Shown piece after piece: positions 35,879 to 50,434 of a stretch of 64,000 bases of DNA. This DNA comes from Warburgia ugandensis (Eukaryota > Streptophyta > Magnoliopsida > Canellales > Canellaceae). A model generated the notes under the pieces. The model had not been told where the DNA came from. It worked only from the letters and a program-made list of their open reading frames with translations, and searched no databases. The stretch spans positions 31,664,684 through 31,728,683 of the forward strand of contig CP141128.1 of the NCBI GenBank assembly GCA_035236585.1, read 5' to 3'. The position numbers and the translations under genes are program-made. Each line of letters starts with the position of its first letter. The stretch's first letter is position 1.

Positions 35879-37578
35879 TTGCACCTAATGAATAATTTAA
35901 ACACTGATCCAAAGGGTAATTTACACCCTAGCATTAATAGAGAAGATGTTTCCTCATGGACGAACAATCCTCTCTTTAATGCTGATTATCCTCCACCTCT
36001 ATTTCATGATGATATGTGTCAATGGAGGAATCATTCTCGACCACATGGAAATAGGAGAAAGGACCAACATAAAACACATGAGAATAACCAAAATTCTTGT
36101 GGGAAGACACTAAGAGATTATTTATAGCCTAATTATACTAGCACACTTTCATGTATACTTTTACCTACAAATGCTGGTATGATTGACTTAAAGGTGGGAG
36201 TAATTCAATTACTTCCCAAATTCTATGGGTTGGATAGTGAGAGTCCTTACATGCATTTAAAAGAATTCAATGAAGTGTGCATGACTCAACATACACAAAA
36301 CATCGACTTAAATATAGTAAGACTCAAACTATTTCTTTTTCTTCAAAGGAAAACGCTAAGATGTGGTTTCATTCAATGCCACCAGGTTCCATACGAACAT
36401 GGGAAGATATGACTAGGAAGTTCTTGAATAAGTTCTTTCCTAGACATAAGACAATTGCTCTTCGTCAAAATATAGCGAATTTTACCCAGACGAATAATGA
36501 AACTTTCTATCAATGCTGGGAAAGATTTAAGGAATTATTGTTGACTTGTCCACATTATGGATACAAACTTTGGCATATCATTAGCTTCTTTTATGAAGGA
36601 CTTAAATCTAATATGCATCAATTTGTTAAAATGATGTGCAATGGTAATTTCTTAAATAAAGAACCTCAAGAAGCACAAGAGCATTTGGAATGGTTGACAG
36701 AGAGTGCACAAACTTGGGCTGATTCAGAAAAAGTAGGTTTTTCAAGTGAGCCTAAGACCACCACCACATCCTTTAGGGGAGAAATATATGCTATGATTGA
36801 AAAAGATGATATAAAAATAGTATCCCTAGATAGAACAGTTGAGGCCATGGAAATGGAGAAAAGTCCCTCTAAGAAAGTCGAACAGGTGTGTGATATTTGT
36901 GAAAGTAATACACACCCCACTCAAGAATGTCCTATTGCTCTTGCATTTCAGGATGCTCTTCATGAATCGACACATTCTTATGAGCAACATTTTTCCCCAT
37001 CTTTAGAGACATATAATTTTAAATGGAGTAATCATTCCACTTTTAGAAATGAATATAAGGTTAATGCCTCACAGAAGTCCCAACATCAACCCTAACACCA
37101 CAAAGGACCATTTGCTCATGGACCATACCTTCCTCCACATAAGAGGAAAGTGGAGGATAATTTCCATCAAGTCATGCAATACCAGGAGAAGAAAATTTCT
37201 CAAATTAAAACCCAATTAAAAGAGAACACAAATTCCACAACTGAATTGAAGGACATGACGTCTCAAATGCTACATACTATTAATAAAGAGGAATGTCCTA
37301 TTCCACTAAATGAATATCTTGATGATATGGATGTAGGAGACAAGATTAATTCTTCATTTATAGACATGGAACAAATAAAGGCTACCATTATTCATAATGG
37401 TAACATAATTGAGCAATCTGAACCTAAAAAGGCTGAAATAGTATCTAAACTGGTCAGAAAAAGAGATGAATTTATTGATCAGGAAAATGTCACACCCACT
37501 AAGCAATATGACATCCTTGCTCCATTTCCAAAATGGCTACATCGAACTCCTACAATTGTCTCTAATTATGTGAAGTAG
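35879..37578 (+). pseudogene. E copy 3 gag fossil
   Basis: Same segments as copy 1. The lysine-rich tail can be read as one open stretch at 37150-37578; earlier parts are broken. Confidence 0.85.
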
Positions 37579-39439
37579 CTTGAAGATAAATTTATCTTGC
37601 CTTGTGACAAAATGAAAAATTTTAAATAGCAAGATAAATTTATTCATGATTCCTTTTCAGAGGCTCGTCCAGCTCATTTCGTATGGGACCCAGGGAAGTT
37701 TCGAACCCAGTAATGTTTTTCCTCTGAAAATTTTCATTTGAAAATAAAGTATATAGCATAGTTTTTACTTTCTTATTTTTCTTTTTCAGATTTTTTTGTA
37801 TATCTCTCAATTTTTTTGCGTTTCTCAATGCAATATCATCATCATACTTTTTAAACAATGAGGACAATGCTTCTGTCAGGTTGGGGGCTGTAGAATTCTA
37901 GTAAATTCTAGTTTTTTTTTTAGGTGATTTCCTTGTTTTTCAAAACAAAAAAACATTGAAAAAATTTAGGTCATTTCCTATACTATGATGAGAATTGGAT
38001 TTTTTTGAAGTATAATCTGGATACATTAGCTTATTAATGGAATTGAATATGATTAATTCATCATTTTACTCATTTTCTAAAGAATTCCATGAAAGCAAAG
38101 TCTCAGATCACATTTGTACACATGATTGCATATAGATAGTCTAAATTGATAAGTGGCTATAACTTAGAAATTCTGAAGAAATTCGGTGGAGACCTATAAC
38201 CTTAGTGAGTTTTAGAGTCATTCATCCATTTTGAGAGGTTATAAATGTTCAAAATTTTCTTCAGCGTACTTAAAGCAAATTGATCCCAAAATCTTAAATT
38301 TGGATAATTACCTGAATAATTAGAATATTACCTTCAAAATTCTTGAAGTTCATTGAATTTGATAGATTATAGGAAACCTAGAAAATGATTTAGGCCATCT
38401 TTGTTATTAACCTAGAGACATAAAGCCTACCCAGAAGTATTTTTACCACTAGTTAGCCAAGTTGAGCCTTTCATATAAAGCCATTTTTCTTTTATCACCC
38501 AAATTAACCTTTTACCCATATTAACCAAGTATAAATTATCAAGTACCCAATTTTCTTTGAAAAACAAGTTAGAGATGAATGAAGGAATATCTTTCAGTTG
38601 CATATGAATGTATAAAGTGGATATGAAGAAAATAAATATTCTTCAAAGTGAGTCAAAAATCTTGAAATATAAAGAAAAGAGTCTGAAAAAAAAAGAAAAA
38701 AGGGTTTGAACAAGGCAAAGAAAAATAGAAAAAGAAATATTCACTTCATCAAAGAAAAGAAAGAATTGCCAATTTTAGTAGAAGACCTCTACTTATTTTT
38801 TGAAGAAACTTTGAATACCCTTATACCCTTTCTTTGGAACCCTGTCCTAAGCCTATGCTTTGTCCAAGTTAAAGACCTATTGATTCTAGGATGACTATAG
38901 TCTTGATGAGAAAATGAATGGATAGGATCTAAAAGAGTGGTATTTCTAAATATTCAAAGGTAATGACATCTATTCCAAAGGGATCAACACAAGTAAATTC
39001 CTTATTAACTCCCGTTCTTCATGAGTATATGTGAGATATATTTGTTTTCATTGAGTCTTCTCACATAATCAAAAGAGAGATATGATTTGAATCCTCTATT
39101 TGAGAGATTTTATTTCTGAGCATATGCCATTAGTAAGGATTGAGGTCAAAACATATTTCAAATGGAGTTCAAAAGTTAAAAGTCTACTTAGAGATAAAGA
39201 TTATCCTATGTGTAAACTGTACGCACACACTCACTCTGAGATCTGAGCTTAAGTGGAATAGTTTTAACATATGGGTAGGGTTTTGAATTCTTCAGTCATC
39301 TCTATTAGTTTGCTAAATTTGATGGATTTATTGAAGATAATTCTCTCAGAAAACACGGAGATGACCTAAAAAATAAAAAATTTTGAGTTGATTTTTTGCA
39401 TCTTTTGCTAGGGATTAGCAAAATGCTGGTTGGGGTGTG

Positions 39440-40027
39440 TGTTAAGTGATCAATTTTGGTCAAAATACCCCTAATTTAGTGTTCAATTAGAGCATCTAGG
39501 CCATTAATTTCAAGATTTTACATAAAATACTCTGTTTTAGCTTTAATTGGCCATCCAACTGTTGAATTACAAAATTAACAGTCAGATGATCATCAAAGCT
39601 AATTAAATGAATCATGAATGGTTTAGATTGTGCTCATTGCGTCCTGTGCATTGCAGATCTATCGACTCAGGCGTGGACTCTTCTGATCAAATCAAGGATA
39701 TTAGACGAAGATCAAATGAAGTTTCATGGAAATCAGATGGAATTTGAAGAGCCCTAAGATAGGACAAAGTTGAAGACTTGCAGAGTTCTAGCAAGTCTAG
39801 AATTCTAGTGGACCCCATTCTCTCTCTTATCTCTCTTTCTCCTCTCTTTTTCTCTTATTCCTCTCCTTTCTTTTCTCTCTCTCTTTTATCTCTTTTTCTC
39901 CTTCTCTTATCCCTCTCTCCTATACGTCTCTCCATCTCTCTCTTTTAAAACACCCTTCTTCCTTCTCCAGGGGACATTTTTTTTCCCTCTTGGGAAGAGG
40001 GGCTGGCCGGCACATTCTCCTCTCCTC

Positions 40028-40107
<80 letters not shown>

Positions 40108-41269
40108 GCTCCCTTCTCCATTTTACTCTCCCCCTCTTCTTTTTCCCTCACTTCCTCTTCCCACTCTCCCCTCTCTATTTTTCTCCCTCTTCCTCTTCGG
40201 TTGTGCTAGTCGGCCATAGGTGCGTGACACACTACAGCCTGGCCGGCAAATAAACCCACCTAACTCCCTTCCTTCTCCTTCCTGCATCTCTCTACTTCTC
40301 CCTCCATTTCTCCTTCAACGCACGACAACCTCCCTCTTCTTCTCTCTCTCCTGATCGCTTTCTCATCCTCTTCTTCCCCAATTTTTTCCCAACTGGTGTC
40401 ACCTGCACCCTTCATCTCCTGCCAAAGTCCCTCCTTCCAGCCAATACCCAGGCAACCCAGCTCCCTTTTCTTCTCCTGTCTGCTTGATCCAGACCACCGC
40501 ACGGTCCTGGGGAAGAAAAGCCAGAATGGGTTTTCTCCCAGCTCTTTTCCTCTCCCTCATTCTTCTTCTTCTCCTCTTTTCTTCCCCCTTCTCCGATTTC
40601 CACAGTCACCGGACGGCCATGGGAGGGAAAACCCATTCTGGGTTTTCTCCCCATCTTCCTTCTTCCCTCTTTCTCTTCCTCTCCTCCTTTTCTTCTTCTT
40701 CTCCTTCCTCTTTTCCTCCCTCCTTCTTCCTTCTTCCTCCTTCTCTTCCGGTTTCATCGTTTTCCTAGTTTTTTTCGTTAAAAACCAGAAACCCCCAAAA
40801 TTACACATCTGCCCCTGGAAGATCTCAGGAATTACCGACATGTCCCCAGTTTAATTCCTCTTCTGTCCCAGGGGAAATTCCATCTGTGTCCTAGAAGAAT
40901 TCCATCCGTGTCCCCGATTTAATTGCAACTGTGTCCTCACTTTAATTACATCTATGTCCCGATTTTGTTTTATTAACATTTTGACTATTCAGGGATAGTG
41001 CAATTCAAGGACAGTGCAATCCAAGACCAGCTTATCCAGGACGCATTTTAGTTTTATTTTCTTTTTTCTTTGGAATAAATAATTGTGAATATTGGAACAA
41101 TTGAATAAATCTGAATTTTAGTTTATTTGTAGTATATTCTTTGTTTTTATTCTTTTAGTTGAATTTTATTTAAAACTTCATCATTTTAAATCAAGTCCTC
41201 GTGGGATTGACCCGTACTTGCATAAGCTACACTACAATAGCCTGTGCACTTGCTGTTAAACAATCAACA
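39440..41269 (+). repeat. E copy 3, 3' LTR
   Basis: 1,830 bp. At one early position it shares the 5'-LTR-type base with the unit 4 3' LTR, against units 1-2. Confidence 0.9.
40032..40102. repeat. (CT)n microsatellite, E3 3' LTR
   Basis: About 71 bp. Confidence 0.95.
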
Positions 41270-42460
41270 CGGGTTTCCAAAGTGAATTTAAAAGAAAAGA
41301 TTCTTCTGCTATTATTTTATTTTCAAAAGAAAAAAAAAGATTTTCAATAGAGATTGATCTCACTAAGTAAATGTCTTTTGTATTTAAAAAGTCTTATAAA
41401 AACCTAGGTCGTTACACTAAGACATGTACTTGGGTTTAGAACATAGTTTTCATAAGTGTTGACACTTGTAATCCTTCTGTGATTCTAGTTTTGAGCAGCA
41501 TGGCATGTGCTCTTATACGAAAAACACTAACATTGTAAATTTTCTAAAATATTTATTTGATTTATTTGAAAAGCCATGAAAATTTTCTTATTTTTTGAAG
41601 ATTTATTAGTGTGATATTATTAGACCATGAGATAACTTAGAATAGGCAAATGTGGCCTCAAGAGGATAAACTAATTAAAATAATTAATCATGGATCAATG
41701 AGAGATTGTAAGTCTAATGGTTTTATGACCTTAAGATGGTCTGAACTATTAGACCATGAGATGAGTACAAATATAAGTTATGGATTTATAATGGTATCAT
41801 ACTTAGAACTGATGTTGTGACCATCAACTTTATGCACAACATAGATTGACACGCAAGTTGATTTACGATGGATAGTGGATCGTAAAAGCTATGGAGAAAG
41901 GACAAACTGTCTTAAGAGGTAGGTAATTTGATATTGCCAATTTCAAATGATCTTGAAAATGAGAAAATGATTTGAGAACAATTTTAGGTTTTGAATTATT
42001 ATACCAATGACATGATGCATATATATACGTGATGTGAGTGTCTATGATTTTCTTATAGATTCATGATTCTTCTTATGTTTCTTATATCTTACAAATGAAG
42101 TGTGTGAATTAATAGCTGGTTTTAAATTCATATTGCAAACTTAATTTGGAAAGAATCATGAATTATTCAATTCAAAGTATTCAAATACTTAATTTACTTA
42201 TGCAACATGAGAAAATAGTGATTTGTATATGCAAGAACTCCTTATTTTGGAAAGAAAGCTTTAAACTGCATAGTTTTGTACAAGATAAGCATGTCATATG
42301 ATACGGTTTTTAGGTATACGAATATGAAAATGACCTAGATTGGTTATTGAGCTATACTTTGAAAAGAATATTTGAGATATATAGTTTTGCATAAAGTATT
42401 CATACTGTTTTATATGATTTGAGAAGTATGATGTGATCTTTTGATGGTGATTACCCTATA

Positions 42461-43083
42461 AGGTCAGACTGCCTACATGTGTTGCAAAGGGACTTCAGGT
42501 TAGTCCACCTACATGTGTTACAAAGGGAGCATAGGTTAGTCTTCCTGCATGTGTTGTGGAGGGACCTCAGGTTAGTCCTCCTGCATGTGTTGTAAAGGGA
42601 CCTCAGGTTAGTCTGCCTGCATATGTTGCAAAGGGACCATAGGTTAGTTCACCTACATGTGTTGCAAAGCGACCTCAGGTTAGTCCCCTTGCATGTGTTA
42701 CAAATGGACACTAGGTTAGTCTGCTTGCATGTGTTGCAAAGGGACATTTGGTGATTTACCCTATGAGATTAGTTTGCCTACATGTGTTGCAAAGGGACAC
42801 CAGGTTAGTTTGCCTACATGTGTTGTACAGGCACATTTGGAAACCCTATATGGTTAGTCCACCTGCATGTGTTGCAAAAGGACATTTGGCTGTTTACCCT
42901 ATATGGTTAGTCTGCCTACATATGTTACAAAAGGACATTTGGTGATTTGCCCTACGTGGTTAGTCCACCCTCATGTGTTGCAAAGGAACATATGGTTAGT
43001 CCGCCTGCATGTGTTGCAAAAGGACACTTGGTGATTTGCCCTATATGATGGTTGGTCTACCTGACATGTGTTGTCAAAAGACC
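42461..43083 (+). repeat. Minisatellite in solo LTR, unit 4
   Basis: Same copy order. The second copy (about 42.50 kb) reads as a different variant from that in units 2-3. Confidence 0.9.
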
Positions 43084-43587
43084 TTTTGTGGTATTTTGTT
43101 TTACTATGGATGATATGTTTTTACATGATGAGCTGGTTATTTAAAACTATACTACATACAGTGGTTTAAAGTAATGACATGATACTTGATTTGCAAGTAT
43201 GATATAGAGTTTTGTTGGTGACATACACGTGTATATACATGCATATATGTGCTATAATGTATTCCATGAAATGATTTATGACAACATGATTTTATTATTA
43301 GAAAAATCACTCTTCAAATCATTGTATGTGTATGCTGTGATTTTGGTTTTGTAGTATTGGGTTATTTACTGAGTAGTATACTCATCCTACTATTTTTACT
43401 ACAGATAAGTTCGAAAAGGATTAACAAGGAGATTAAGTTCTGGAAGACCACTTGTTGATTTAAGAGGATAAGTAATGAGGTACTTTAGAGTTTCATTAAG
43501 AAACTCAATTTCATTGATTATTAAATAGTCATTCGATATTGTATGTGATTTAATTGTAATTGGGCTATGACTGATAAGTCTTGGTGC

Positions 43588-43667
43588 ATGCATGTCATAA
43601 GTTATTTGAAAAGGAGACGGAGTCTCCATGCATGTCATAAGTTGTTTGAAAAGGAGACGGAGTCTCC
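43588..43667 (+). repeat. 40-bp tandem duplication, unit 4
   Basis: Identical in form to the unit 3 copy. Confidence 0.9.
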
Positions 43668-43831
43668 ATTTGTGTTTTAAATATAAACAAATATTTATCA
43701 GGTACTTCGTAATGACATGCATTAAATGTCTATTGTCCGAAAAACAAAAGAATCTCTGCCAGATTTTTAGTAGAAATAAGCACTCATTTTATCTTGAATC
43801 CTTGTTTTAAGAAAAGAAAAATGACACCAGG

Positions 43832-44469
43832 TGTTGAGTGTTCAATTTTGGTCAAAATACCCCTAATTTAGTGTTCAATTAGAGCATCTAGGCCATTAAT
43901 TTCAAGATTTTACATAAAATATTCTGTTTTAGCTTTAATTGGCCATCCAACCGTTGAATTGCAAAATTGACAATCAGATGATCATCAAAGCTAATTAAAT
44001 GAATAATGAATGGTTTAGATTGTGGTAATTGGGTCCTGTACATTGCAGATTGGTCAACTCAGGCATGGACGCTCTAGATCGAATCAAGGATATTAGATGG
44101 AGATCAGATGAAGTTTCATGGAAATTAGATGGAATTCGAAGAGTCCTAGGACAGGACAAAGTTGAAGACTTGCAGAGTTTTAGCAAGTCTAGAATTCTAG
44201 TGGACCCCATTCTCTCTCTTATCTCACTTATCTCTCTTTCTCCTCTCTTTTTCTCTCTTATCCCGCTCCTTTCTTTCCTCTCTCTCTTCTATCTCTTTGT
44301 CTCCTTCTCTTATCCCTCTCTCTTATACGTCTCTCCCTCTCTCTCTTCTATCTCTTTTTCTCCTTCTCTTATCCCTCTCTCCCTCTCTCTCTTTCAAAAC
44401 ACCCTTCTTCCTTCTCTAGGGAAGTTTTTTTCCCTCTTAGGAAGGCGGGCTGGCCGGTACATTCTCCTC

Positions 44470-44563
<94 letters not shown>

Positions 44564-45702
44564 GCGCCCTTCTCCGTTTCACTCTCCCCCACTTCTTTTT
44601 CCCTCACTTCCTCTTCCCTTACTCTTCTCACCCTCCCTTCTCTATTTTTTCCCTCTTCCTCTTCGGTTGTGCTAGCCGGCCATAGGTGCGTGACACACCA
44701 CAGCTTGGCCGGCAAATAAACCCACCTAACTCCCTTCCTTTCTCCTTCCCGCATCTCTCTACTTCTCCCTCCATTTCTCCTTAAATGCACAACAACCTCC
44801 CTCGTCTTCTCTCTCTCTGATCGCTTTCTCATCCTCTTCTTTCCCACTTTTTTCCCAACCGGTGTCGCTTTGCACCCTTCATCTCCGGCCAAAGTCCCTC
44901 CTTCCAGCCAATAACCGGGCAACCTAGCTCACTTTTCTTCTCCCGTTCGCTCGATCCACCACCGCACCTTGCACGGTCCTGGGGAAGAAAACCCAGAACG
45001 GGTTTTCTCTCATCTCTTTTCCTCTCCCTCATTCTTCTTCTTCTCCTCTTTTCTTCCCCCTTCTCTGATTTCCACAGTCACTGGACGGCCATGGGAGAGA
45101 AAACCCAGAACGGGTTTTCTCCCCATCTTCCTTCTTCCCTCTCTCTTCCTCTCCTCCTTTTCTTCTTCTTCTTCTCCTTCCTCTTTTCCTCCCTCCTTCT
45201 TCCTTCTTCCTCCTCTTCTGGTTTTCATCGTTTTCCTGGTTTTTTTCGTTAAAAACCAGAAACCCCCGAAATTACACATCTGCCCCTCGTAGATCTCAGG
45301 AATTACCAATCTGTCCCCAGTTTAATTCCTCTTCTGTCCCAGGGAAAATTCCATCTGTGTCCCCGATTTAATTCTAACTGTGTCCTCACTTTAATTACAT
45401 CTATGTCCCGATTTTGTTTTATTAACATTTTGACTATTTAGGGACAGTGCAATCCAAGACCAGCTTATCCAGGACGCTTTTTGGTTTTGTTTTTTGTTTT
45501 CTTTGGAATAAATAATTGTGAACACTGGAACAATTGAATAAATCTGGATTTTAGTTTATTTGTAGTATATTCTTTGTTTTTATTCTTTTAGTTGAATTTT
45601 ATTTAAAACTCCATCATTTTAAATCAAGTCCTTATGGGATCAACCCGTACTTGCATAAGCTACACTACAATAACCCGTGCACTTGCAGTTAAACAATCAA
45701 CA
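43832..45702 (+). repeat. E copy 4, 5' LTR
   Basis: 1,871 bp; holds the densest run of unit-specific differences in the window (about 44.81-44.98 kb), largely at CAG/CTG words. Confidence 0.9.
44474..44558. repeat. (TC)n microsatellite, E4 5' LTR
   Basis: About 85 bp, the longest of the eight. Confidence 0.95.
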
Positions 45703-46899
45703 AGTTTTTGATACCGTTGCCGGGGACTTGCAATGCAATTTTTATAAAATTTAATTAAAAATCCAAAAAAAATATAAAAAAGTTAGAAAAAAATATAAAA
45801 AATCCAAACAAATTCAGAAAAATAAAAAATTAGGAATTGCATTTTAGGCATTCTTAGGTGCATCTTTAGGCATTTTTAATTGAATAACTACTTTATTTCC
45901 TGAATTTGGTACTAATCATTATTTTTCTTTTTCAGGAAATTGGAGTGGAGCATCATCACTTAGATAGATTTTCCTTGATTTCATAGATTAGGAATTTTTA
46001 TTTTTGAGTGAATCTTGTAGTGAGGCCCTTTTGTAATTTGCATTTTCCATTTCAATTTTAAAGGGTTGTAATAATACAGGGCAAGTGTGGGATAAGGTGG
46101 CCCACACTTGATCTTCACCAGAAACCTCACTGTAAGTCTTCTCACTCACTCATTTATTTTATAGATTAGGGTTTGCATTTAGAATAATTTGCATTGGTTA
46201 GTAGTTAAATTGCATATAGAAAGCATTTGTTATAATTGTTGCATTTTAGGATTTTGCATTAGTTTTTTGTTTTTAATTACATTTTTAGGACACGTCTAAC
46301 GCTTTAAGGTGAATTATATGTTGATCGAATTACCATGGTGTGTGAAAATTAATTAGTAAAGGCACCCTACCCCACAAGATCAAGGGTGGAATTCATCACC
46401 ACTCCTTGGCCCACCTAGATGATCACCTCAAGCGCACAACCCCACCATTCACTTTAAATTAAAATCAATTAAAAGAGACCTATAGGGTCATCACATGCTC
46501 ATAGGGCCCTCTTAATAGGACACGAATTACTGTCACTCCGGTTACTTTTGATCACTATGGTTATTGGGAGTTGTCTAATAGAGCCTCGCTCTTCCACCAC
46601 CTCCTGTCGATGTTTGTTGAGGTCTAAACACCTCCTTACATGAGGGTTGTATTAACTGCTTTGGTTAGAACCTAACTGGTAAGCAGTAGTCAACTCCTAA
46701 AGAGAGTAGGAGCGTTAGATCAAGCTAATTAAAAGCGTTGTCCTCACATAAAATCAAGAAAATCAAAATATTTATGCTTGTTAGCCTTAGGGGATTGCTT
46801 GATTGTGTCCTTAATTATGCATCATTTTAGGCATTTAGTTTGTATCATTTAGGATAGTCTTCTAAAAAAAAAAGAAAGAAAGAGAGAAGACATGATTAG

Positions 46900-48599
46900 T
46901 TGCACCTAATGAATAATTTAAACACTGATCCAAAGGGTAATTTACACCCTAGCATTAATAGAGAAGATGTTTCCTCATGGACGAACAATCCTCTCTTTAA
47001 TGCTGATTATCCTCCACCTCTATTTCATGATGATATGTGTCAATGGAGGAATCATTCTCGACCACATGGAAATAGGAGAAAGGACCAACATAAAACACAT
47101 GAGAATAACCAAAATTCTTGTGGGAAGACACTAAGAGATTATTTATAGCCTAATTATACTAGCACACTTTCATGTATACTTTTACCTACAAATGCTGGTA
47201 TGATTGACTTAAAGGTGGGAGTAATTCAATTACTTCCCAAATTCTATGGGTTGGATAGTGAGAGTCCTTACATGCATTTAAAAGAATTCAATGAAGTGTG
47301 CATGACTCAACATACACAAAACATCGACTTAAATATAGTAAGACTCAAACTATTTCTTTTTCTTCAAAGGAAAACGCTAAGATGTGGTTTCATTCAATGC
47401 CACCAGGTTCCATACGAACATGGGAAGATATGACTAGGAAGTTCTTGAATAAGTTCTTTCCTAGACATAAGACAATTGCTCTTCGTCAAAATATAGCGAA
47501 TTTTACCCAGACGAATAATGAAACTTTCTATCAATGCTGGGAAAGATTTAAGGAATTATTGTTGACTTGTCCACATTATGGATACAAACTTTGGCATATC
47601 ATTAGCTTCTTTTATGAAGGACTTAAATCTAATATGCATCAATTTGTTAAAATGATGTGCAATGGTAATTTCTTAAATAAAGAACCTGAAGAAGCACAAG
47701 AGCATTTGGAATGGTTGACAGAGAGTGCACAAACTTGGGCTGATTCAGAAAAAGTAGGTTTTTCAAGTGAGCCTAAGACCACCACCACATCCTTTAGGGG
47801 AGAAATATATGCTATGATTGAAAAAGATGATATAAAAATAGTATCCCTAGATAGAACAGTTGAGGCCATGGAAATGGAGAAAAGTCCCTCTAAGAAAGTC
47901 GAACAGGTGTGTGATATTTGTGAAAGTAATACACACCCCACTCAAGCATGTCCTATTGCTCTTGCATTTCAGGATGCTCTTCATGAATCGACACATTCTT
48001 ATGAGCAACATTTTTCCCCATCTTTAGAGACATATAATTTTAAATGGAGTAATCATTCCACTTTTAGAAATGAATATAAGGTTAATGCCTCACAGAAGTC
48101 CCAACATCAACCCTAACACCACAAAGGACCATTTGCTCATGGACCATACCTTCCTCCACATAAGAGGAAAGTGGAGGATAATTTCCATCAAGTCATGCAA
48201 TACCAGGAGAAGAAAATTTCTCAAATTAAAACCCAATTAAAAGAGAACACAAATTCCACAACTGAATTGAAGGACATGACGTCTCAAATGCTACATACTA
48301 TTAATAAAGAGGAATGTCCTATTCCACTAAATGAATATCTTGATGATATGGATGTAGGAGACAAGATTAATTCTTCATTTATAGACATGGAACAAATAAA
48401 GGCTACCATTATTCATAATGGTAACATAATTGAGCAATTTGAACCTAAAAAGGCTGAAATAGTATCTAAACTGGTCAGAAAAAGAGATGAATTTATTGAT
48501 CAGGAAAATGTCACACCCACTAAGCAATATGACATCCTTGCTCCATTTCCAAAATGGCTACATCGAACTCCTACAATTGTCTCTAATTATGTGAAGTAG
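46900..48599 (+). pseudogene. E copy 4 gag fossil
   Basis: Same segments as copy 1, with the zinc-knuckle region near 47.9 kb; tail open at 48171-48599; upstream parts broken. Confidence 0.85.
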
Positions 48600-49758
48600 C
48601 TTGAAGATAAATTTATCTTGCCTTGTGATAAAATGAAAAATTTATCTTACCTTCAAAATTCTTGAAGTTCATTGAATTTGATATATTATAGGAAACCTAG
48701 AAAATGATTTAGGCCATCTTTGTTATTAACCTAGAGACATAAAGCCTACCCAGAAGTATTTTTACCACTAGTTAGCCAAGTTGAGCCTTTCATATAAAGC
48801 CATTTTTCTTTTATCACCCAAATTAACCTTTTACCCATATTAACCAAGTATAAATTATCAAGTACCCAATTTTCTTTGAAAAACAAGTTAGAGATGAATG
48901 AAGGAATATCTTTCAGTTGAATATGAATGTATAAAGTGGATATGAAGAAAATAAATATTCTTCAAAGTGAGTCAAAAGTACTGAAATATAAAGAAAAGAG
49001 TCTGAAAAAAAAAGAAAAAAGGGTTTGAACAAGGCAAAGAAAAATAGAAAAAGAAATATTCACTTCATCAAAGAAAAGAAAGAATTGCCAATTTTAGTAG
49101 AAGACCTCTACTTATTTTTTGAAGAAACTTTGAATACCCTTATACCCTTTCTTTGGAACCCTGTCCTAAGCCTATGCTTTGTCCAAGTTAAAGACCTATT
49201 GATTCTAGGATGACTATAGTCTTGATGAGAAAATGAATGGATAGGATCTAAAAGAGTGGTATTTCTAAATATTCAAAGGTAATGACATCTATTCCAAAGG
49301 GATCAACACAAGTAAATTCCTTATTAACTCCCGTTCTTCATGAGTATATGTGAGATATATTTGTTTTCATTAAGTCTTCCCACATAATCAAAAGAGAGAT
49401 ATGATTTGAATCCTCTATTTGAGAGATTTTATTTCTGAGCATATGCCATTAGTAAGGATTGAGGTCAAAACATATTTCAAATGGAGTTCAAAAGTTAAAA
49501 GTCTACTTAGAGATAAAGATTATCCTATGTGTAAACTGTACGCACACACTCACTCTGAGATCTGAGCTTAAGTGGAATAGTTTAAACATATGGGTAGGGT
49601 TTTGAATTCTTCAGTCATCTCTATTAGTTTGCTAAATTTGATGGATTTATTGAAGATAATTCTCTCAGAAAACATGGAGATGACCTAAAAAATAAAAAAT
49701 TTTGAGTTGATTTTTTGCATCTTTTGCTAGGGATTAGCAAAATGCTGGTTGGGGTGTG

Positions 49759-50347
49759 TGTTAAGTGATCAATTTTGGTCAAAATACCCCTAATTTAGTG
49801 TTCAATTAGAGCATCTAGGCCATTAATTTCAAGATTTTACATAAAATATTCTGTTTTAGCTTTAATTGGCCATCCAACCGTTGAATTACAAAATTAACAG
49901 TCAGATGATCATCAAAGCTAATTAAATGAATCATGAATGGTTTAGATTGTGCTCATTGCGTCCTGTGCATTGCAGATCTGTCAACTCAGGCGTGGACTCT
50001 TCAGATCAAATCAAGGATATTAGACGAAGATCAAATGAAGTTTCATGGAAATCAGATGGAATTTGAAGAGCCCTAAGATAGGACAAAGTTGAAGACTTGC
50101 AGAGTTCTAGCAAGTCTAGAATTCTAGTGGACCCCATTCTCTCTCTTATCTCTCTTATCTCTCTTTCTCCTCTTTTTTTCTCTTATTCCTCTCCTTTCTT
50201 TTCTCTCTCTCTTTTATCTCTTTTTCTCCTTCTCTTATCCCTCTCTCCTATACGTCTCTCCATCTCTCTCTTTTAAAACACCCTTCTTCCTTCTCCAGGG
50301 GACATTTTTTTTCCCTCTTGGGAAGAGGGGCTGGCCGGCACATTCTC

Positions 50348-50434
<87 letters not shown>

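Larger units (their letters stand above)
32831..41269 (+). mobile_element. Element E copy 3 (8,439 bp)
   Basis: 5' LTR 32831-34681, PBS position 34688-34705 (partial match), gag fossil about 35879-37578, internal purine-rich block about 37857-37890, 3' LTR 39440-41269. Confidence 0.85.
30642..41416 (+). mobile_element. 5'-truncated solo LTR copy split by E copy 3
   Basis: Solo-LTR parts 30642-32830 and 41270-41416 surround E copy 3; CTAAG follows the end. Confidence 0.85.
30642..41640 (+). repeat. Macro-repeat unit 3 (10,999 bp)
   Basis: Same content and order as unit 2. It shares a CTGATAAG variant upstream of the 40-bp duplication (about 32.57 kb) with unit 4 but not with units 1-2, and shares a 5' LTR variant near its start with unit 2 only. 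Confidence 0.95.
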